Made by a program: the position numbers and the translations under genes. From Prevotella sp. (GTDB lineage: Bacteria > Bacteroidota > Bacteroidia > Bacteroidales > Bacteroidaceae), in contig JAFTGB010000041.1 in the NCBI GenBank assembly GCA_017458125.1, positions 1-64,000 of the forward strand: DNA of 64,000 nt. The letters run 5' to 3'. The notes beneath the pieces were generated by a model. That model worked only from the letters and a program-made list of their open reading frames with translations. It made no database searches and had not been told where the DNA came from. Shown in pieces: positions 27,991-37,263 of this stretch (the stretch's first letter is position 1; each line of letters starts with the position of its first letter).

Positions 27991-29670
27991 TTACCAGAAG
28001 TAGATGTAGAATGCGACGGTGATGCCCAGGATGATGCAGGAGTGGATGACGTCCCACTTGTTCCACGAGGCACGAGTGGCAGCACGCTGCTCCGGTGTGG
28101 AGGTACCGAATACCAGTCCGCGTATCTTCTCTTCGCTGGGTGCCTCGGTGCAGAGCGACACGATGATGACTACCAGGCAGCAGAACACCAGCATGACACC
28201 ACAGAAGTAGAGCCAGTTGAAGTCGTAGAACACAGCCTTGAACCATGAGTCAGCAGCGTCGGGCACATTGCTGTAGTACACCTTGGCACCCAGACGGGTC
28301 AGACCGATGATGATGCCGGACAGCAGGCCCCACATGCCACCCTTGGCCGAGGCGCGTTTCCAGCAGATACCCAGCAGGAAAGCCGAGGCAATGCCAGGAG
28401 CCAGCACCGACTGCACGTCCTGCAGGTAATTGTAGAGCACGTCGCCTACGGAGCGCATGATGGGAATCCACAGGATGCCGAGTATGACGATGACCACGGT
28501 GGCTATCTGGCCGATGGTGACCAGCTGCTTCTCGGGGGTCTCAGGCTTCAGTCGCTTCCAGAAGTCGATGGTGAAGAGCATGGCCGACGAGTTGAACAGC
28601 GAGGCCAGCGACGACATCAGGGCAGCCAGAATACCGCACACCACAAGGCCCTTGACACCGGCCGGCAGTATCTTTGCCACGAGGGTGGGGAAGGCTGCGT
28701 CGGGAGTGCTCAGCATGAACACTTCGCCATTGGGCAGCGTGATGCCCTTGGTGCTCATGGCGTAGGCTATCATGCCGGGGATGAGGAACAGGAACACGGG
28801 GGTCAGCTTCAGGTAGGCACCGAAGATGGTACCGCGGCGGCTCTCCTTTTCGTCCTTACCCGAAAGCACACGCTGCACGATGAACTGGTCAGTACACCAG
28901 TACCAGAAACCGATGACGGCCGAGCCTACCAGCGCACCGAGCCACGGATACTGCGGGTCGCGCAGGTCACGCATCAGGTTGGTCATGTGGTCACCGTACT
29001 CATTGACGGTCTGAACGGAGCATACAGCCATCATCTCATCCCATCCGCCCAGGGCCTTGAGGCCAAGCACGAGGATGATGAGCGAGCCTAATAATAAGAT
29101 AGGTGTCTGCAGCACGCTGGTGTAAAGCACCGACTTCATGCCACCGAAGATGGTATAGAGGGCGGTGATGACCACCAGGCCGATAGCAGCAATCCAGAAG
29201 AAGTCGATGCCCCACAGCTCCTTGATGCCAAAGACCTGCTGGAACACCAGACCACCGGCATACACCGTTACGGCCACCTTGGTGAGCACATAGCTGATGA
29301 GCGAGATGACGGAGAGGATGGTGCGGCTCTCCTTGTTGAAGCGGCGCTCCAGGAACTCCGGCATGGTGTAGACCATCGAACGCGTGTAGAAGGGTACGAA
29401 GACCCAGCCCAGAATCAGGATCATCCATCCCTGTATCTCCCAGTGGGCCATAGCCATGCCTGACGAGGCACCGGCACCGGCCAGACCGATGAGGTGTTCG
29501 GAACCGATGTTTGATGCGAAGATGGATGCACCGATGGCAATCCATGTGGCGTCTTTACCGCCCAAGAAGTAGTCTGCCGAGTTGTCGTTCTTTTGTGATA
29601 CGACCCAAATTACAATGCCAATGAGCGCTAAGCAGAAGACGCCAATGACAATCCAGTCTAATAATGCCAT
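27991..29670 (-). CDS. SSS-family sodium/sugar symporter, probable L-arabinose transporter
   Basis: 559 aa, about 14 membrane segments. SSS marks include NSADYFLGGKDATWIAIGAS, SNIGSEHLIGLAGAGASSGM near the N-terminus, GGMKSVLYTSVLQTPIL, and WYWCTDQFIVQRVLSGKDEK. This is the inner-membrane uptake step. Its place between galM and araR, same as in characterised Bacteroides arabinose operons, supports arabinose as substrate. Confidence 0.88.
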   Translation of the reverse strand: MALLDWIVIGVFCLALIGIVIWVVSQKNDNSADYFLGGKDATWIAIGASIFASNIGSEHLIGLAGAGASSGMAMAHWEIQGWMILILGWVFVPFYTRSMVYTMPEFLERRFNKESRTILSVISLISYVLTKVAVTVYAGGLVFQQVFGIKELWGIDFFWIAAIGLVVITALYTIFGGMKSVLYTSVLQTPILLLGSLIILVLGLKALGGWDEMMAVCSVQTVNEYGDHMTNLMRDLRDPQYPWLGALVGSAVIGFWYWCTDQFIVQRVLSGKDEKESRRGTIFGAYLKLTPVFLFLIPGMIAYAMSTKGITLPNGEVFMLSTPDAAFPTLVAKILPAGVKGLVVCGILAALMSSLASLFNSSAMLFTIDFWKRLKPETPEKQLVTIGQIATVVIVILGILWIPIMRSVGDVLYNYLQDVQSVLAPGIASAFLLGICWKRASAKGGMWGLLSGIIIGLTRLGAKVYYSNVPDAADSWFKAVFYDFNWLYFCGVMLVFCCLVVIIVSLCTEAPSEEKIRGLVFGTSTPEQRAATRASWNKWDVIHSCIILGITVAFYIYFW

Positions 29671-29715
29671 GAGTATTTACTATTTAACGGTTTACAATTT
29701 TCGATTTAACATTTC

Positions 29716-30888
29716 TCACTTCTTCACACTGAACTTGTAGGCAGCGTGGCTGAAGTATTTCTCGCCCGGCTTGAGCACGGGGCTGGCCCACTCGGGATGA
29801 TTGGGGGAGTCAGGATACTTCTGGCTCTCCAGGCATACGCTGACATGCTTCGGGTATTTCAGACCGTGCTTGCGAATGATGTCGGCGTCGCGGCCGACAC
29901 CCTGGAAGTTGCCGGAGTAAACCTGAAGACCGGGCTCGTTGGTGAACATCTCCATGAAGATGCCCGTCTTCGGCGAATAGAGGGAGGCGCACACCTTGGT
30001 GTCGTCGCCTGCCGTGTTCAGGCAGAAGTTGTGGTCGTAGCCCGTAGCATTCTGTATCTGGTCGTACTTCGACAGGATGCTGTCGCCGATGGCGTGGGGT
30101 GTGCGGAAGTCGAAGGGCGTGCCCTCTACGTTGCGCACCTCGCCGGTGGGAATGTACTTGGCATCGCTGGCCGTAAACTTGTCGGCATCCACAAACAGCA
30201 CCTGGTCATAACCGGCCTGTGTGAAGTCGCCGCTGAGGTTGTAGTAGTTGTGGTTTGTCTGGTTAATGATGGTCGGCTTGTCGGTCGTAGCCTCCCACGT
30301 GATGTCTAACGTGTTGTCGGCCGTAACCTTGTACGTCGTCGTTGCCGTCACCGTGCCGGGGAACCCGTTCTCTCCGTCTTCGGCTACGATGGTCAGCCGC
30401 AGTATGCTGTCGCCTATCTGCTCGGCATCGTACACCTGGTTCATCCATCCCGTCGTACCGCCGCCGTGCAGGCAGTTCTCGTTGTCGTTGACCTTCAGCC
30501 GGTAGACGCTGTCGTTCAGCGTGAACGAGGCGTTCTTGATGCGGTTCGCATAGCGGCCCACGCTGCTGCCGTAGTCGGTGGGCGAGTTCAGCGTGTCAGC
30601 ATACTGGCGGATGTTGTCGAAGCCCAGCACCACGTCGGTGGGCTTGTTGTCCCTGTCTGGTACGACGAGGCTGACCACGCGACCGCCATAGTTGGTGATA
30701 CACACTTCCATGCCGCTTGCGTTCTTCAGCGTGTAGAGCTTCACGGGCTTTTCGTTAATCAGTGTGTCAAACTTCTCCGGCGACAGTCCCGACACCGTCA
30801 GTGTCTCCTGTTGTCCGGAGCTGGTGCAGCCTGCCAGCATGGCACCTGCAAGGCCGGCCACAGCAATAAATGCTTTCATTCTTTCCAT
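29716..30888 (-). CDS. galM: Lipoprotein aldose 1-epimerase (mutarotase)
   Basis: 390 aa. A lipoprotein signal with lipobox LAGC (about residue 20) places it in the periplasm or on the outer membrane. Epimerase marks: NYGGRVVSLVVPDRD, GRYANRIKNASF, NQTNHNYYNLSG with the catalytic His, and GYDHNFCLN. It interconverts alpha and beta anomers of the sugar before uptake. It is the first gene of the arabinose operon; the candidate operator at 30972-30996 is about 85 bp upstream. Confidence 0.9.
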   Translation of the reverse strand: MERMKAFIAVAGLAGAMLAGCTSSGQQETLTVSGLSPEKFDTLINEKPVKLYTLKNASGMEVCITNYGGRVVSLVVPDRDNKPTDVVLGFDNIRQYADTLNSPTDYGSSVGRYANRIKNASFTLNDSVYRLKVNDNENCLHGGGTTGWMNQVYDAEQIGDSILRLTIVAEDGENGFPGTVTATTTYKVTADNTLDITWEATTDKPTIINQTNHNYYNLSGDFTQAGYDQVLFVDADKFTASDAKYIPTGEVRNVEGTPFDFRTPHAIGDSILSKYDQIQNATGYDHNFCLNTAGDDTKVCASLYSPKTGIFMEMFTNEPGLQVYSGNFQGVGRDADIIRKHGLKYPKHVSVCLESQKYPDSPNHPEWASPVLKPGEKYFSHAAYKFSVKK

Positions 30889-30971
30889 ATTGATGAATAG
30901 TTTTTAGTTATTATTGGAATTTGGTTGTAAAATTACAACATTCTTTTGAAACCGCCATACTTTTGAGCGTA

Positions 30972-30996
30972 AAAAACACAATAAAAGTGTGTTTTT
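30972..30996 (-). promoter_or_regulatory. Candidate AraR operator: 9-bp inverted repeat
   Basis: AAAAACACA at 30972-30980 and TGTGTTTTT at 30988-30996, a perfect inverted repeat with a 7-bp spacer, centred 96 bp upstream of the galM ATG. It is the clearest dyad in the operon's promoter region. That AraR binds here is inferred from context; I did not compare it with a curated motif. Confidence 0.45.
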
Positions 30997-31059
30997 GACA
31001 CTGCTAATGTATTTTTAACCTTTTTTTACGTAGCTGGCAGTTCTTTCGCTGATGCCATC

Positions 31060-31188
31060 AAAAAGTATCAGCGACGGTGGTAAAAAGTATCAGCGACGGT
31101 AGCGAATTTGATGCCCCGCGGTTCCAAATTTGATTACCCGATTTACCAAAACGGCTGATACTTTTTGGTACCGCGGGGCATCAAATTC
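31060..31188. repeat. Nested direct and inverted repeats between the arabinose operon and uvrA
   Basis: Two direct copies of AAAAAGTATCAGCGACGGT (31060-31078 and 31082-31100, period 22). The core AAAAAGTATCAGC recurs inverted at 31166-31154. A separate 19-bp perfect inverted repeat is formed by 31104-31122 (GAATTTGATGCCCCGCGGT) and 31170-31188, with 47 bp between the arms. No reading frame explains it. Together the arms could fold a large structure in RNA or DNA. Confidence 0.7.
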
Positions 31189-31266
31189 AGTATCGTCAGG
31201 CATAAGTTCCCCTTGCCGGGAGTTTCGGAAAGAACTGGAACCCCCTTCTTTTTAATAGGCTTTTTC

Positions 31267-31297
31267 TTTGCCGTCTCAATAATTTTAGTTATTTTTG
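31267..31297 (+). promoter_or_regulatory. Promoter of uvrA
   Basis: -33 TTTG (31267-31270), 19-bp spacer, -7 TATTTTTG (31290-31297). Consensus boxes and spacing; about 22 nt of leader before the ATG at 31325. Confidence 0.75.
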
Positions 31298-31324
31298 CAG
31301 GCCAAAAAAATCAGATGTACGCGT

Positions 31325-34135
31325 ATGAGTGAATATATCGAGATACGGGGTGCCAGGGTCAACAATCTGAAGAATGTCAGTGTCAAGATACCGCGCAACC
31401 AGCTGGTCGTGGTGGCTGGCGTGTCGGGCAGCGGCAAGTCGTCGCTGGCCTTCGATACGCTTTATGCCGAAGGACAGCGGCGTTACGTGGAAAGCCTGTC
31501 AAGCTATGCCCGGCAGTTTCTGGGACGCATGAACAAACCCGAGTGCGACTTCATCAAGGGCATTCCGCCGGCCATAGCCATAGAGCAAAAGGTCATCTCA
31601 AGAAATCCGCGAAGCACCGTGGGCACGACGACGGAGATATACGAGTACATGCGGCTGCTCTATGCTCGCATCGGGCGTACCTATTCGCCCATCAGCGGTC
31701 AGGAGGTGAAGAAACACACCACGGAGGATGTCATCAACTGCACGCGGCAGTACCAGAACGGCACGCGCTTTGTGGTGATGGCGCCCATACGTCCCGTGGA
31801 AGGACGTACGCTGGAGAAGCAGCTGAAGACGTACATTCAAAGCGGATATACGCGCATGGCCGTCAACGGCAGTATTGTGCGCATGGATGAGTGGCTGGAC
31901 GAGCATGCTGACAGTAACGAGCAGTTGTATCTGGTGATAGACCGCCTGGCAGTGGACGATGCCAAAGACGCCATTTCGCGACTTGTGGACTCGGCCGAGA
32001 CGGCTTTCTATGAAGGGCGGGGCGAGTGTCGTCTGATGTTTCTGCCGTCCAACATCTGCTACGACTTCTCTACGCGCTTCGAGGCCGACGGCATCACGTT
32101 CGAGGAACTGTCCGACCAGCTCTTCTCGTTCAACTCACCTGTCGGAGCATGTCCCGAGTGTCAGGGCTTTGGCAAGATTATCGGCATCGACGAGCATCTG
32201 GTCATACCCAATACGACGCTCTCGGTCTACGACGGTTGCGTGGTGTGCTGGCATGGCGAGAAGATGAGCATGTGGAAGGACGAGTTCTGCCGCAGGGCGG
32301 CAAAGGACGACTTTCCCATCTTCGAACCTTACTACAACCTGACGCAGCGGCAGAAAGACATGCTGTGGCACGGGCTGCCATCAGAACGCCACAGGGACAT
32401 TCACGAACAGGTGTCGATAGATGCCTTCTTCCAGATGGTGAAGGAGAGCCAGTACAAGATTCAGTACCGTGTGATGTTGAGCCGCTATCGCGGTAAGACG
32501 ACGTGTCCCGTCTGTCATGGCACCAGACTGAAGACCGAAGCCGAGTATGTCAAGATAGGGGGGAGGAGTATTACCGACCTGGTGCAGATGCCTGTGGTCA
32601 GACTGAAACAGTGGTTCGACCAGTTGCAGCTGACGGAACAGGAACAGCAGATAGGGCGCAGGCTGCTGACCGAAATCAATTCGCGCCTGCAGTTCCTGGT
32701 GGATGTCGGACTGGGGTACCTGACGCTCAACCGCATGTCGAACACGCTGTCGGGCGGCGAGAGTCAGCGCATTAACCTCACCACGTCGTTAGGGTCGTCA
32801 CTGGTAGGGTCGCTGTATATACTCGACGAGCCCAGCATAGGTCTGCACTCTCGCGATACGGACCGCCTGGTCAGGGTGCTCAAGGAGTTGAGGGACATCG
32901 GCAATACAGTCGTCATCGTCGAACATGACGAGGACATCATGCGTGCTGCTGACTACCTGATAGACGTAGGACCTGACGCGGGACGGCTGGGCGGCGAGAT
33001 TGTCTTTGAAGGCAAGGTGCCCGATGATGCCGCGCTCGCCTCGTCACAGGTCGCCCAGTACCCTAAAAGCTATACCGTACGCTACCTGACCCATCTCGAC
33101 CAGATACCTGTTCCGGCAAGTCGCAGGCCTTGGAACCGCAAGATTACGGTGAAAGGGGCACGAATGAACAACCTGCAGGGCATTGACGTCAGTTTCCCCT
33201 TGAATGTCATGACGGTGGTGACCGGCGTGTCGGGCAGCGGCAAGTCGTCGTTGGTTAAGGGCATACTCTATCCAGCCCTCAAGCGCCACATTGGCGATGT
33301 GTGCGACGCACCAGGAGAGTATCGCGGGTTGGAAGGCGACTACCAGGCCGTGAAACACGTGGAGTTCGTTGACCAGAACCCCATTGGCAAGTCGACACGC
33401 TCTAACCCCGCAACATACGTTAAGGCTTACGATGCCATCAGAGACCTCTTTGCCGAGCAGACGCTGTCGAAACAGATGGGGTTCACCTCGCAATACTTTT
33501 CGTTCAATGCCGACGGGGGACGCTGCGATGAGTGTAAGGGGGCGGGTGTCATCACCGTCGAGATGCAGTTCATGGCCGACCTTGTGTTGCAGTGCGAAGC
33601 CTGTCATGGCCACCGCTTCAAGCACGACATTCTGGACGTGCGTTTTGAAGGCAAGAACATCGACGACGTGCTGAACATGACCATCTCGGAGGCCATACAG
33701 TTCTTTGGCGAACACGGTCAGAAAACCATCGTCAACCGTCTGCGCCCGCTTGAGGACGTGGGACTGGGCTACATCAAGCTGGGACAAAACTCGTCAACGC
33801 TCTCGGGCGGCGAGAACCAGCGCGTGAAGCTGGCCTATTATATAGGACAGGAGAAACAGGAACCAACGCTCTTCATCTTCGACGAACCCACCACGGGCCT
33901 CCACTTCCACGACATAGAACGGCTGTTGGCATCCTTCAGCGCACTGATAGAACGCGGACACTCCATCCTCATCATTGAGCACAACATGGAAATCATCAAA
34001 TGTGCAGACTACGTCATCGACATGGGACCTGACGGAGGAGACAGGGGAGGACAGCTCGTAGCGTGCGGAACACCGGAGGAAATAGCCGCAAACAGCAAAA
34101 GTGTCACAGGAAAATACCTAAAAGACAAACTTTAA
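31325..34135 (+). CDS. uvrA: UvrA, excinuclease ABC subunit A
   Basis: I use ATG 31325 ([17 protein letters not shown]), 936 aa; the open frame upstream would need a TTG inside the promoter. Two ABC ATPase modules are present, with Walker [11 protein letters not shown] in each, signatures LSGGESQRI and LSGGENQRV, and Walker [10 protein letters not shown] and FDEPTTGLH. Zinc-finger cysteine pairs lie in each half ([28 protein letters not shown]). UvrA recognises damaged DNA in nucleotide excision repair with UvrB and UvrC. Monocistronic, followed by tRNA genes. Confidence 0.97.
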   Translation: MSEYIEIRGARVNNLKNVSVKIPRNQLVVVAGVSGSGKSSLAFDTLYAEGQRRYVESLSSYARQFLGRMNKPECDFIKGIPPAIAIEQKVISRNPRSTVGTTTEIYEYMRLLYARIGRTYSPISGQEVKKHTTEDVINCTRQYQNGTRFVVMAPIRPVEGRTLEKQLKTYIQSGYTRMAVNGSIVRMDEWLDEHADSNEQLYLVIDRLAVDDAKDAISRLVDSAETAFYEGRGECRLMFLPSNICYDFSTRFEADGITFEELSDQLFSFNSPVGACPECQGFGKIIGIDEHLVIPNTTLSVYDGCVVCWHGEKMSMWKDEFCRRAAKDDFPIFEPYYNLTQRQKDMLWHGLPSERHRDIHEQVSIDAFFQMVKESQYKIQYRVMLSRYRGKTTCPVCHGTRLKTEAEYVKIGGRSITDLVQMPVVRLKQWFDQLQLTEQEQQIGRRLLTEINSRLQFLVDVGLGYLTLNRMSNTLSGGESQRINLTTSLGSSLVGSLYILDEPSIGLHSRDTDRLVRVLKELRDIGNTVVIVEHDEDIMRAADYLIDVGPDAGRLGGEIVFEGKVPDDAALASSQVAQYPKSYTVRYLTHLDQIPVPASRRPWNRKITVKGARMNNLQGIDVSFPLNVMTVVTGVSGSGKSSLVKGILYPALKRHIGDVCDAPGEYRGLEGDYQAVKHVEFVDQNPIGKSTRSNPATYVKAYDAIRDLFAEQTLSKQMGFTSQYFSFNADGGRCDECKGAGVITVEMQFMADLVLQCEACHGHRFKHDILDVRFEGKNIDDVLNMTISEAIQFFGEHGQKTIVNRLRPLEDVGLGYIKLGQNSSTLSGGENQRVKLAYYIGQEKQEPTLFIFDEPTTGLHFHDIERLLASFSALIERGHSILIIEHNMEIIKCADYVIDMGPDGGDRGGQLVACGTPEEIAANSKSVTGKYLKDKL

Positions 34136-34146
34136 CACGAAAATAT

Positions 34147-34177
34147 TTTGCAGTTACAAAAAAAAGCATTACCTTTG
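34147..34177 (+). promoter_or_regulatory. Promoter of the tRNA-Thr / tRNA-Gly pair
   Basis: -33 TTTG (34147-34150), 19-bp spacer, -7 TACCTTTG (34170-34177), a perfect consensus promoter 36 bp before tRNA-Thr. Confidence 0.7.
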
Positions 34178-34212
34178 CACTCGCTTTTAGCAAAAGTGTT
34201 CTTTGAAAGGCT

Positions 34213-34285
<73 letters not shown>

Positions 34286-34335
34286 CTTTTACCCTGGAGT
34301 CAGAATACAGTTCTGACTCCTTTTTGTTTCTCCAA

Positions 34336-34408
34336 GCGGAATTAGCTCAGTTGGTAGAGCATTGGCTTCCCAAGCCGAGGGTCGCGGGTTCGAGTCCCGT
34401 ATTCCGCT
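34336..34408 (+). tRNA. tRNA-Gly (CCC), likely prophage attachment site
   Basis: 73 nt. Acceptor GCGGAAT pairs with ATTCCGC. D-arm GCTCAGTTGGTAGAGC, anticodon loop TTCCCAA (anticodon CCC) and T-arm GCGGG-TTCGAGT-CCCGT (last pair G-T) are all present. A tyrosine recombinase gene starts 184 bp after its 3' end, so this tRNA is the likely bacterial attachment site. The matching right-end repeat lies outside the window. Confidence 0.92.
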
Positions 34409-34410
34409 CA

Positions 34411-34434
34411 ATGCTGATAATCAGCAATTTAGGC
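34411..34434 (+). repeat. Imperfect direct repeat next to tRNA-Gly (left copy)
   Basis: CTGATAATCAGCAATTTAGG and neighbours match 37172-37195 at 20 of 24 positions in the same orientation. The copies bracket the recombinase pair and may be old attachment-site remnants. Confidence 0.4.
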
Positions 34435-34482
34435 TTATGAAATATAATTCTGAGTTGAGGAAATTCCTGTAGCGATTAAGAG

Positions 34483-34511
34483 AAATCGCGGCTTTTGCAG
34501 GCTTTTGAGGG
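34483..34511. repeat. 29-bp inverted repeat flanking the recombinase pair (left arm)
   Basis: Exact reverse complement of 37054-37082 over 29 bp. It contains two copies of GGCTTTTG internally. The arms enclose the two convergent tyrosine recombinase genes, 2.54 kb apart. Confidence 0.85.
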
Positions 34512-34592
34512 TTTATTTGGTGTAGCAGACAGTGTAGCAACACTGATGATGCACAAATCTTAGTGTAACAAACCAATTAAACTCAACTCGTA

Positions 34593-35816
34593 ATGAAGAT
34601 TTATCCTTATGTAAACACGACCAGGGCCAATAAAGACGGCTCGTTCCCTGTGTACTTTATCATCAGTACGAAGCAGGGCAGATTTTTCGTGAACACTGGC
34701 ATCACTACATGTGACAAGCTGGTTGAAATGTCGTTTCCAAAGGCTGATGCTAACTGGAAGCGTAAGACCGTACTATTGGGCAAATACTTCGCCTCTGTGA
34801 CCTCGCTGTGCCTTGATGGGGATATTGCAGGCATAAGCAATGAAGAGCTCAAGAGAAGGATTCTAAGTGAGGTTTTCGGCATTCAGAAGAAAGCCAAGTC
34901 GCTCACCCTGTCAGATACCATCCTATTGTTTGCCGACACAAAAAGGGAACAAACGGCTGTACTCTATCGGATAACAGCGAGAAGGGTTGAATCGTTCGAC
35001 AAGAATGCTGATTTCTCCATCGAAAAAGACTGGCTTGACTCGTTCTATGACCACTGCATCAAGCGGGGCATGAAGATAAATGGCGTGGCCAAGGAACTGA
35101 GGAATATCAGAGCCGTGTTCAACTGGGCCAGACGCAGAGGGATGACAGACAAGTACCCTTTCCAGGACTATCACATCAGAGAGGAGGAAACGACACCTAA
35201 CAATCTTTCCGTTGAGGACCTGAGAAGGCTCAGAGATTATCCTTGTGAGCCGTGGCAGAAGATTTACGTTGACTTCTTCTTCCTATCGTTCTACCTTGCA
35301 GGCATCAATCCCGTGGACTTGCTATCGCTCAAAGCAGACTGCATCAAGGATGGTCACCTGTCGTTCGTCAGAAAGAAAACCAACAAGGAAGGTGTGACAA
35401 AGGTACGTATTATTACGCTGCCCGTCGTTACCGAGGCACAGGAAATCATTGACCGCTACCCATCGAGAGAGGGTTGGCTCGTCAGTTTCATGGACTGCAG
35501 GAATGACTATCATTCGTTCGCCAGACAAGCCAACGAAGCCTTGCAGAAGGTTGGTCCAAGCTGGAAGGTGAAGGATAAGGTAGGAAAACTCCGTAAGATG
35601 GAGTATGCACCGATTTGTTCCGGCATCACCCTATACTCAGCGAGATACAGCTTTGGGTCAATAGCCGCCAACGACCTCGACATATCCGAGAGAACCATAG
35701 GCCAGTGCCTTGGTCACTCATGGAGCAAGCATGTTACCGCAAGATACATTGCAGCAGACCAGCGAAAGATTGATAATGCTGTCAAAAGAGTGGTTGAATT
35801 TGTGGCAGGGAAATAA
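34593..35816 (+). CDS. Tyrosine recombinase / phage integrase with altered first catalytic Arg
   Basis: 407 aa with an N-terminal arm-binding-like region (1-100), a SAM-like core-binding domain (104-200) and a catalytic domain. The position normally held by the first catalytic Arg is Asn239 (LAGINPVDLL) and the usual H of HxxR is Tyr348 (LYSARYS). Arg351, His375 (LGHS) and the nucleophile Tyr385 (TARYI) are present. IntDOT of Bacteroides conjugative elements also lacks the first Arg, so the enzyme may still be active. As the gene next to the tRNA it is the most likely prophage integrase. Confidence 0.85.
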   Translation: MKIYPYVNTTRANKDGSFPVYFIISTKQGRFFVNTGITTCDKLVEMSFPKADANWKRKTVLLGKYFASVTSLCLDGDIAGISNEELKRRILSEVFGIQKKAKSLTLSDTILLFADTKREQTAVLYRITARRVESFDKNADFSIEKDWLDSFYDHCIKRGMKINGVAKELRNIRAVFNWARRRGMTDKYPFQDYHIREEETTPNNLSVEDLRRLRDYPCEPWQKIYVDFFFLSFYLAGINPVDLLSLKADCIKDGHLSFVRKKTNKEGVTKVRIITLPVVTEAQEIIDRYPSREGWLVSFMDCRNDYHSFARQANEALQKVGPSWKVKDKVGKLRKMEYAPICSGITLYSARYSFGSIAANDLDISERTIGQCLGHSWSKHVTARYIAADQRKIDNAVKRVVEFVAGK

Positions 35817-35831
35817 CTCCCTGTCTTTAGA

Positions 35832-36809
35832 CTACCCGACCAATGTTACTGCCTCGGTAGTGGTTGGTGGCTGCTGTTGGAAATAGGACATGACATTAGG
35901 ATTGAGCGCACGTTCAGCACAGATATACCGTTTTGTTGTCTCGATATTCTTGCCGTGGCCCATCATCATGGCTATATCCTCAAGTGCCACACCAGATATG
36001 TAAAGGTTGGTTGCAAAAGAGCGACGTGCCGTGTGAGAGCTGACAAGCTCCCATTTCTCAGCCGTCATATTCTTTCCTGCCTTTACGACATTGCAGACGG
36101 TGTTGATACCTACGCACTTGCAGATACCTCGCAGTATCTCGTTGTAGGTATCAAGGCATCGTTCGTACTTGCATACGTCAGCAAGGAACGTTCGCAGGTG
36201 GTGACGTTCGTCAACAGGAACATGCACCACAATGCCAGGAGTTTTCTGAGGCACATACGACAGCATGTTTGTCTCGATGTCACAATTACTGATGGTTAGC
36301 TTCAAAGTATCAACAAGCCTTGCACCTGTGAGCATAGACACGCAGAAGTTTCGGTGTACATAGTGCTCTGTGTCAGTACGAGGCTTGAAAGCCAGCAGAA
36401 GTTCCATTTCCTGACTTGTAAGATAGACTGACTTTGTTGCCGTTCCCTTTACGGAAAGGATTTTAGCAAAGGAAGTTGACTGTACATGCTGAATGTTCTC
36501 GTTCAGAACGGCTTTCAGCTCTGCACACATCGTTCTAATGGAAGATGTTGCAAGGCCCTGCTCTGTCATTTCATCTACGAGGTCACGCAATGTCTCATCA
36601 GTCAGATCGCTCCACTCAGGAATGGTTCCTAAAATATCCTTGAGGATATTAAGGAGTTTTACCCTTGATGGATATTTCCATAGGAATGCGCCTACGAATG
36701 AGTGTTTCCATTTTCGAGGGTCCTGCTCCCATGTGTCGAAATATCCGCATTCTATAGCGAATTGGAATTTCTTGTTTCGCTCATAGCTGAGTCCTCTTAG
36801 TTCTTTCAT
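35832..36809 (-). CDS. Tyrosine recombinase with complete catalytic set
   Basis: 325 aa, ending 16 bp from the end of the other recombinase (convergent). A core-binding domain (about 40-130) precedes a catalytic domain with the Arg of TGARLVDTLKL, the HTARRSFATNLY box (His and Arg), MMGHGKNIETTKRYI (His and Tyr). No arm-binding domain is obvious. Two recombinases of different design side by side, enclosed by 29-bp inverted repeats, could mean an inversion switch or the remains of a second element. Confidence 0.85.
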   Translation of the reverse strand: MKELRGLSYERNKKFQFAIECGYFDTWEQDPRKWKHSFVGAFLWKYPSRVKLLNILKDILGTIPEWSDLTDETLRDLVDEMTEQGLATSSIRTMCAELKAVLNENIQHVQSTSFAKILSVKGTATKSVYLTSQEMELLLAFKPRTDTEHYVHRNFCVSMLTGARLVDTLKLTISNCDIETNMLSYVPQKTPGIVVHVPVDERHHLRTFLADVCKYERCLDTYNEILRGICKCVGINTVCNVVKAGKNMTAEKWELVSSHTARRSFATNLYISGVALEDIAMMMGHGKNIETTKRYICAERALNPNVMSYFQQQPPTTTEAVTLVG

Positions 36810-36977
36810 AATGCAAAGATAATAATTTTGGTTTATAATATAGGCTGCTTTTATAAATTTAACAGCAGAGACGAATTTTCTTTTTTAACTTTTTCTTTAA
36901 TATATATATTATTTATAACTAACAATATCGCGCATGGGTGCAGGTGTGCGCCCGTACATTATATATACACGCGCGAT

Positions 36978-37052
36978 TGTGTGAGATGGTGTGTGAGCAA
37001 ATAGTCTAACACTATGTGTATCAATACATTAAGTGTGTGAGTTGCTGTGTGA
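36978..37052. repeat. GTGTGTGAG-type repeats next to the recombinase
   Basis: TGTGTGAGATGGTGTGTGAG (36978-36997) and TGTGTGAGTTGCTGTGTGA (37034-37052). Both are inverted relatives of the AACTCACACAGCAATTC repeats at 37144-37221. They look like arm-type recombinase binding sites. Confidence 0.5.
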
Positions 37053-37053
37053 C

Positions 37054-37082
37054 CCCTCAAAAGCCTGCAAAAGCCGCGATTT
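37054..37082. repeat. 29-bp inverted repeat flanking the recombinase pair (right arm)
   Basis: Exact reverse complement of 34483-34511 over 29 bp; homology stops sharply on both sides. Confidence 0.85.
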
Positions 37083-37143
37083 TTGGCGTTTTTTCATGAA
37101 AAAAGTATAAGTAATTTTGTGCTTATTGTAAAATAAACTTACC

Positions 37144-37221
37144 AACTCACACAGCAATTCACACACCAAACATACTGATAACCAATAATTTAGGCATAAA
37201 ACTCACACAGCAATTCACACA
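37144..37221 (+). repeat. Two identical 22-bp direct repeats (candidate arm-type sites)
   Basis: 37144-37165 and 37200-37221 are identical over 22 bp (AACTCACACAGCAATTCACA and two more bases), period 56. Between them lies the right copy of the tRNA-proximal repeat (37172-37195). No gene is present between 36810 and 37304 apart from these repeats. Confidence 0.7.
37172..37195 (+). repeat. Imperfect direct repeat (right copy of 34411-34434)
   Basis: 20 of 24 positions match the sequence just 3' of tRNA-Gly, in the same orientation. Confidence 0.4.
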
Positions 37222-37263
37222 GCAGTTTGTTTTTCTTATTTTTTTGACATGATTTTGTTGGTA

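Noticed and set aside
31295-31324. Extended N-terminus of UvrA from a TTG at 31295
   Set aside because: The TTG lies in the -7 box, and ATG 31325 begins the conserved UvrA start.
37144-37221. CRISPR-like repeats
   Set aside because: Only two identical 22-bp copies, related inverted copies nearby, and no cas genes. Recombinase sites explain them better.
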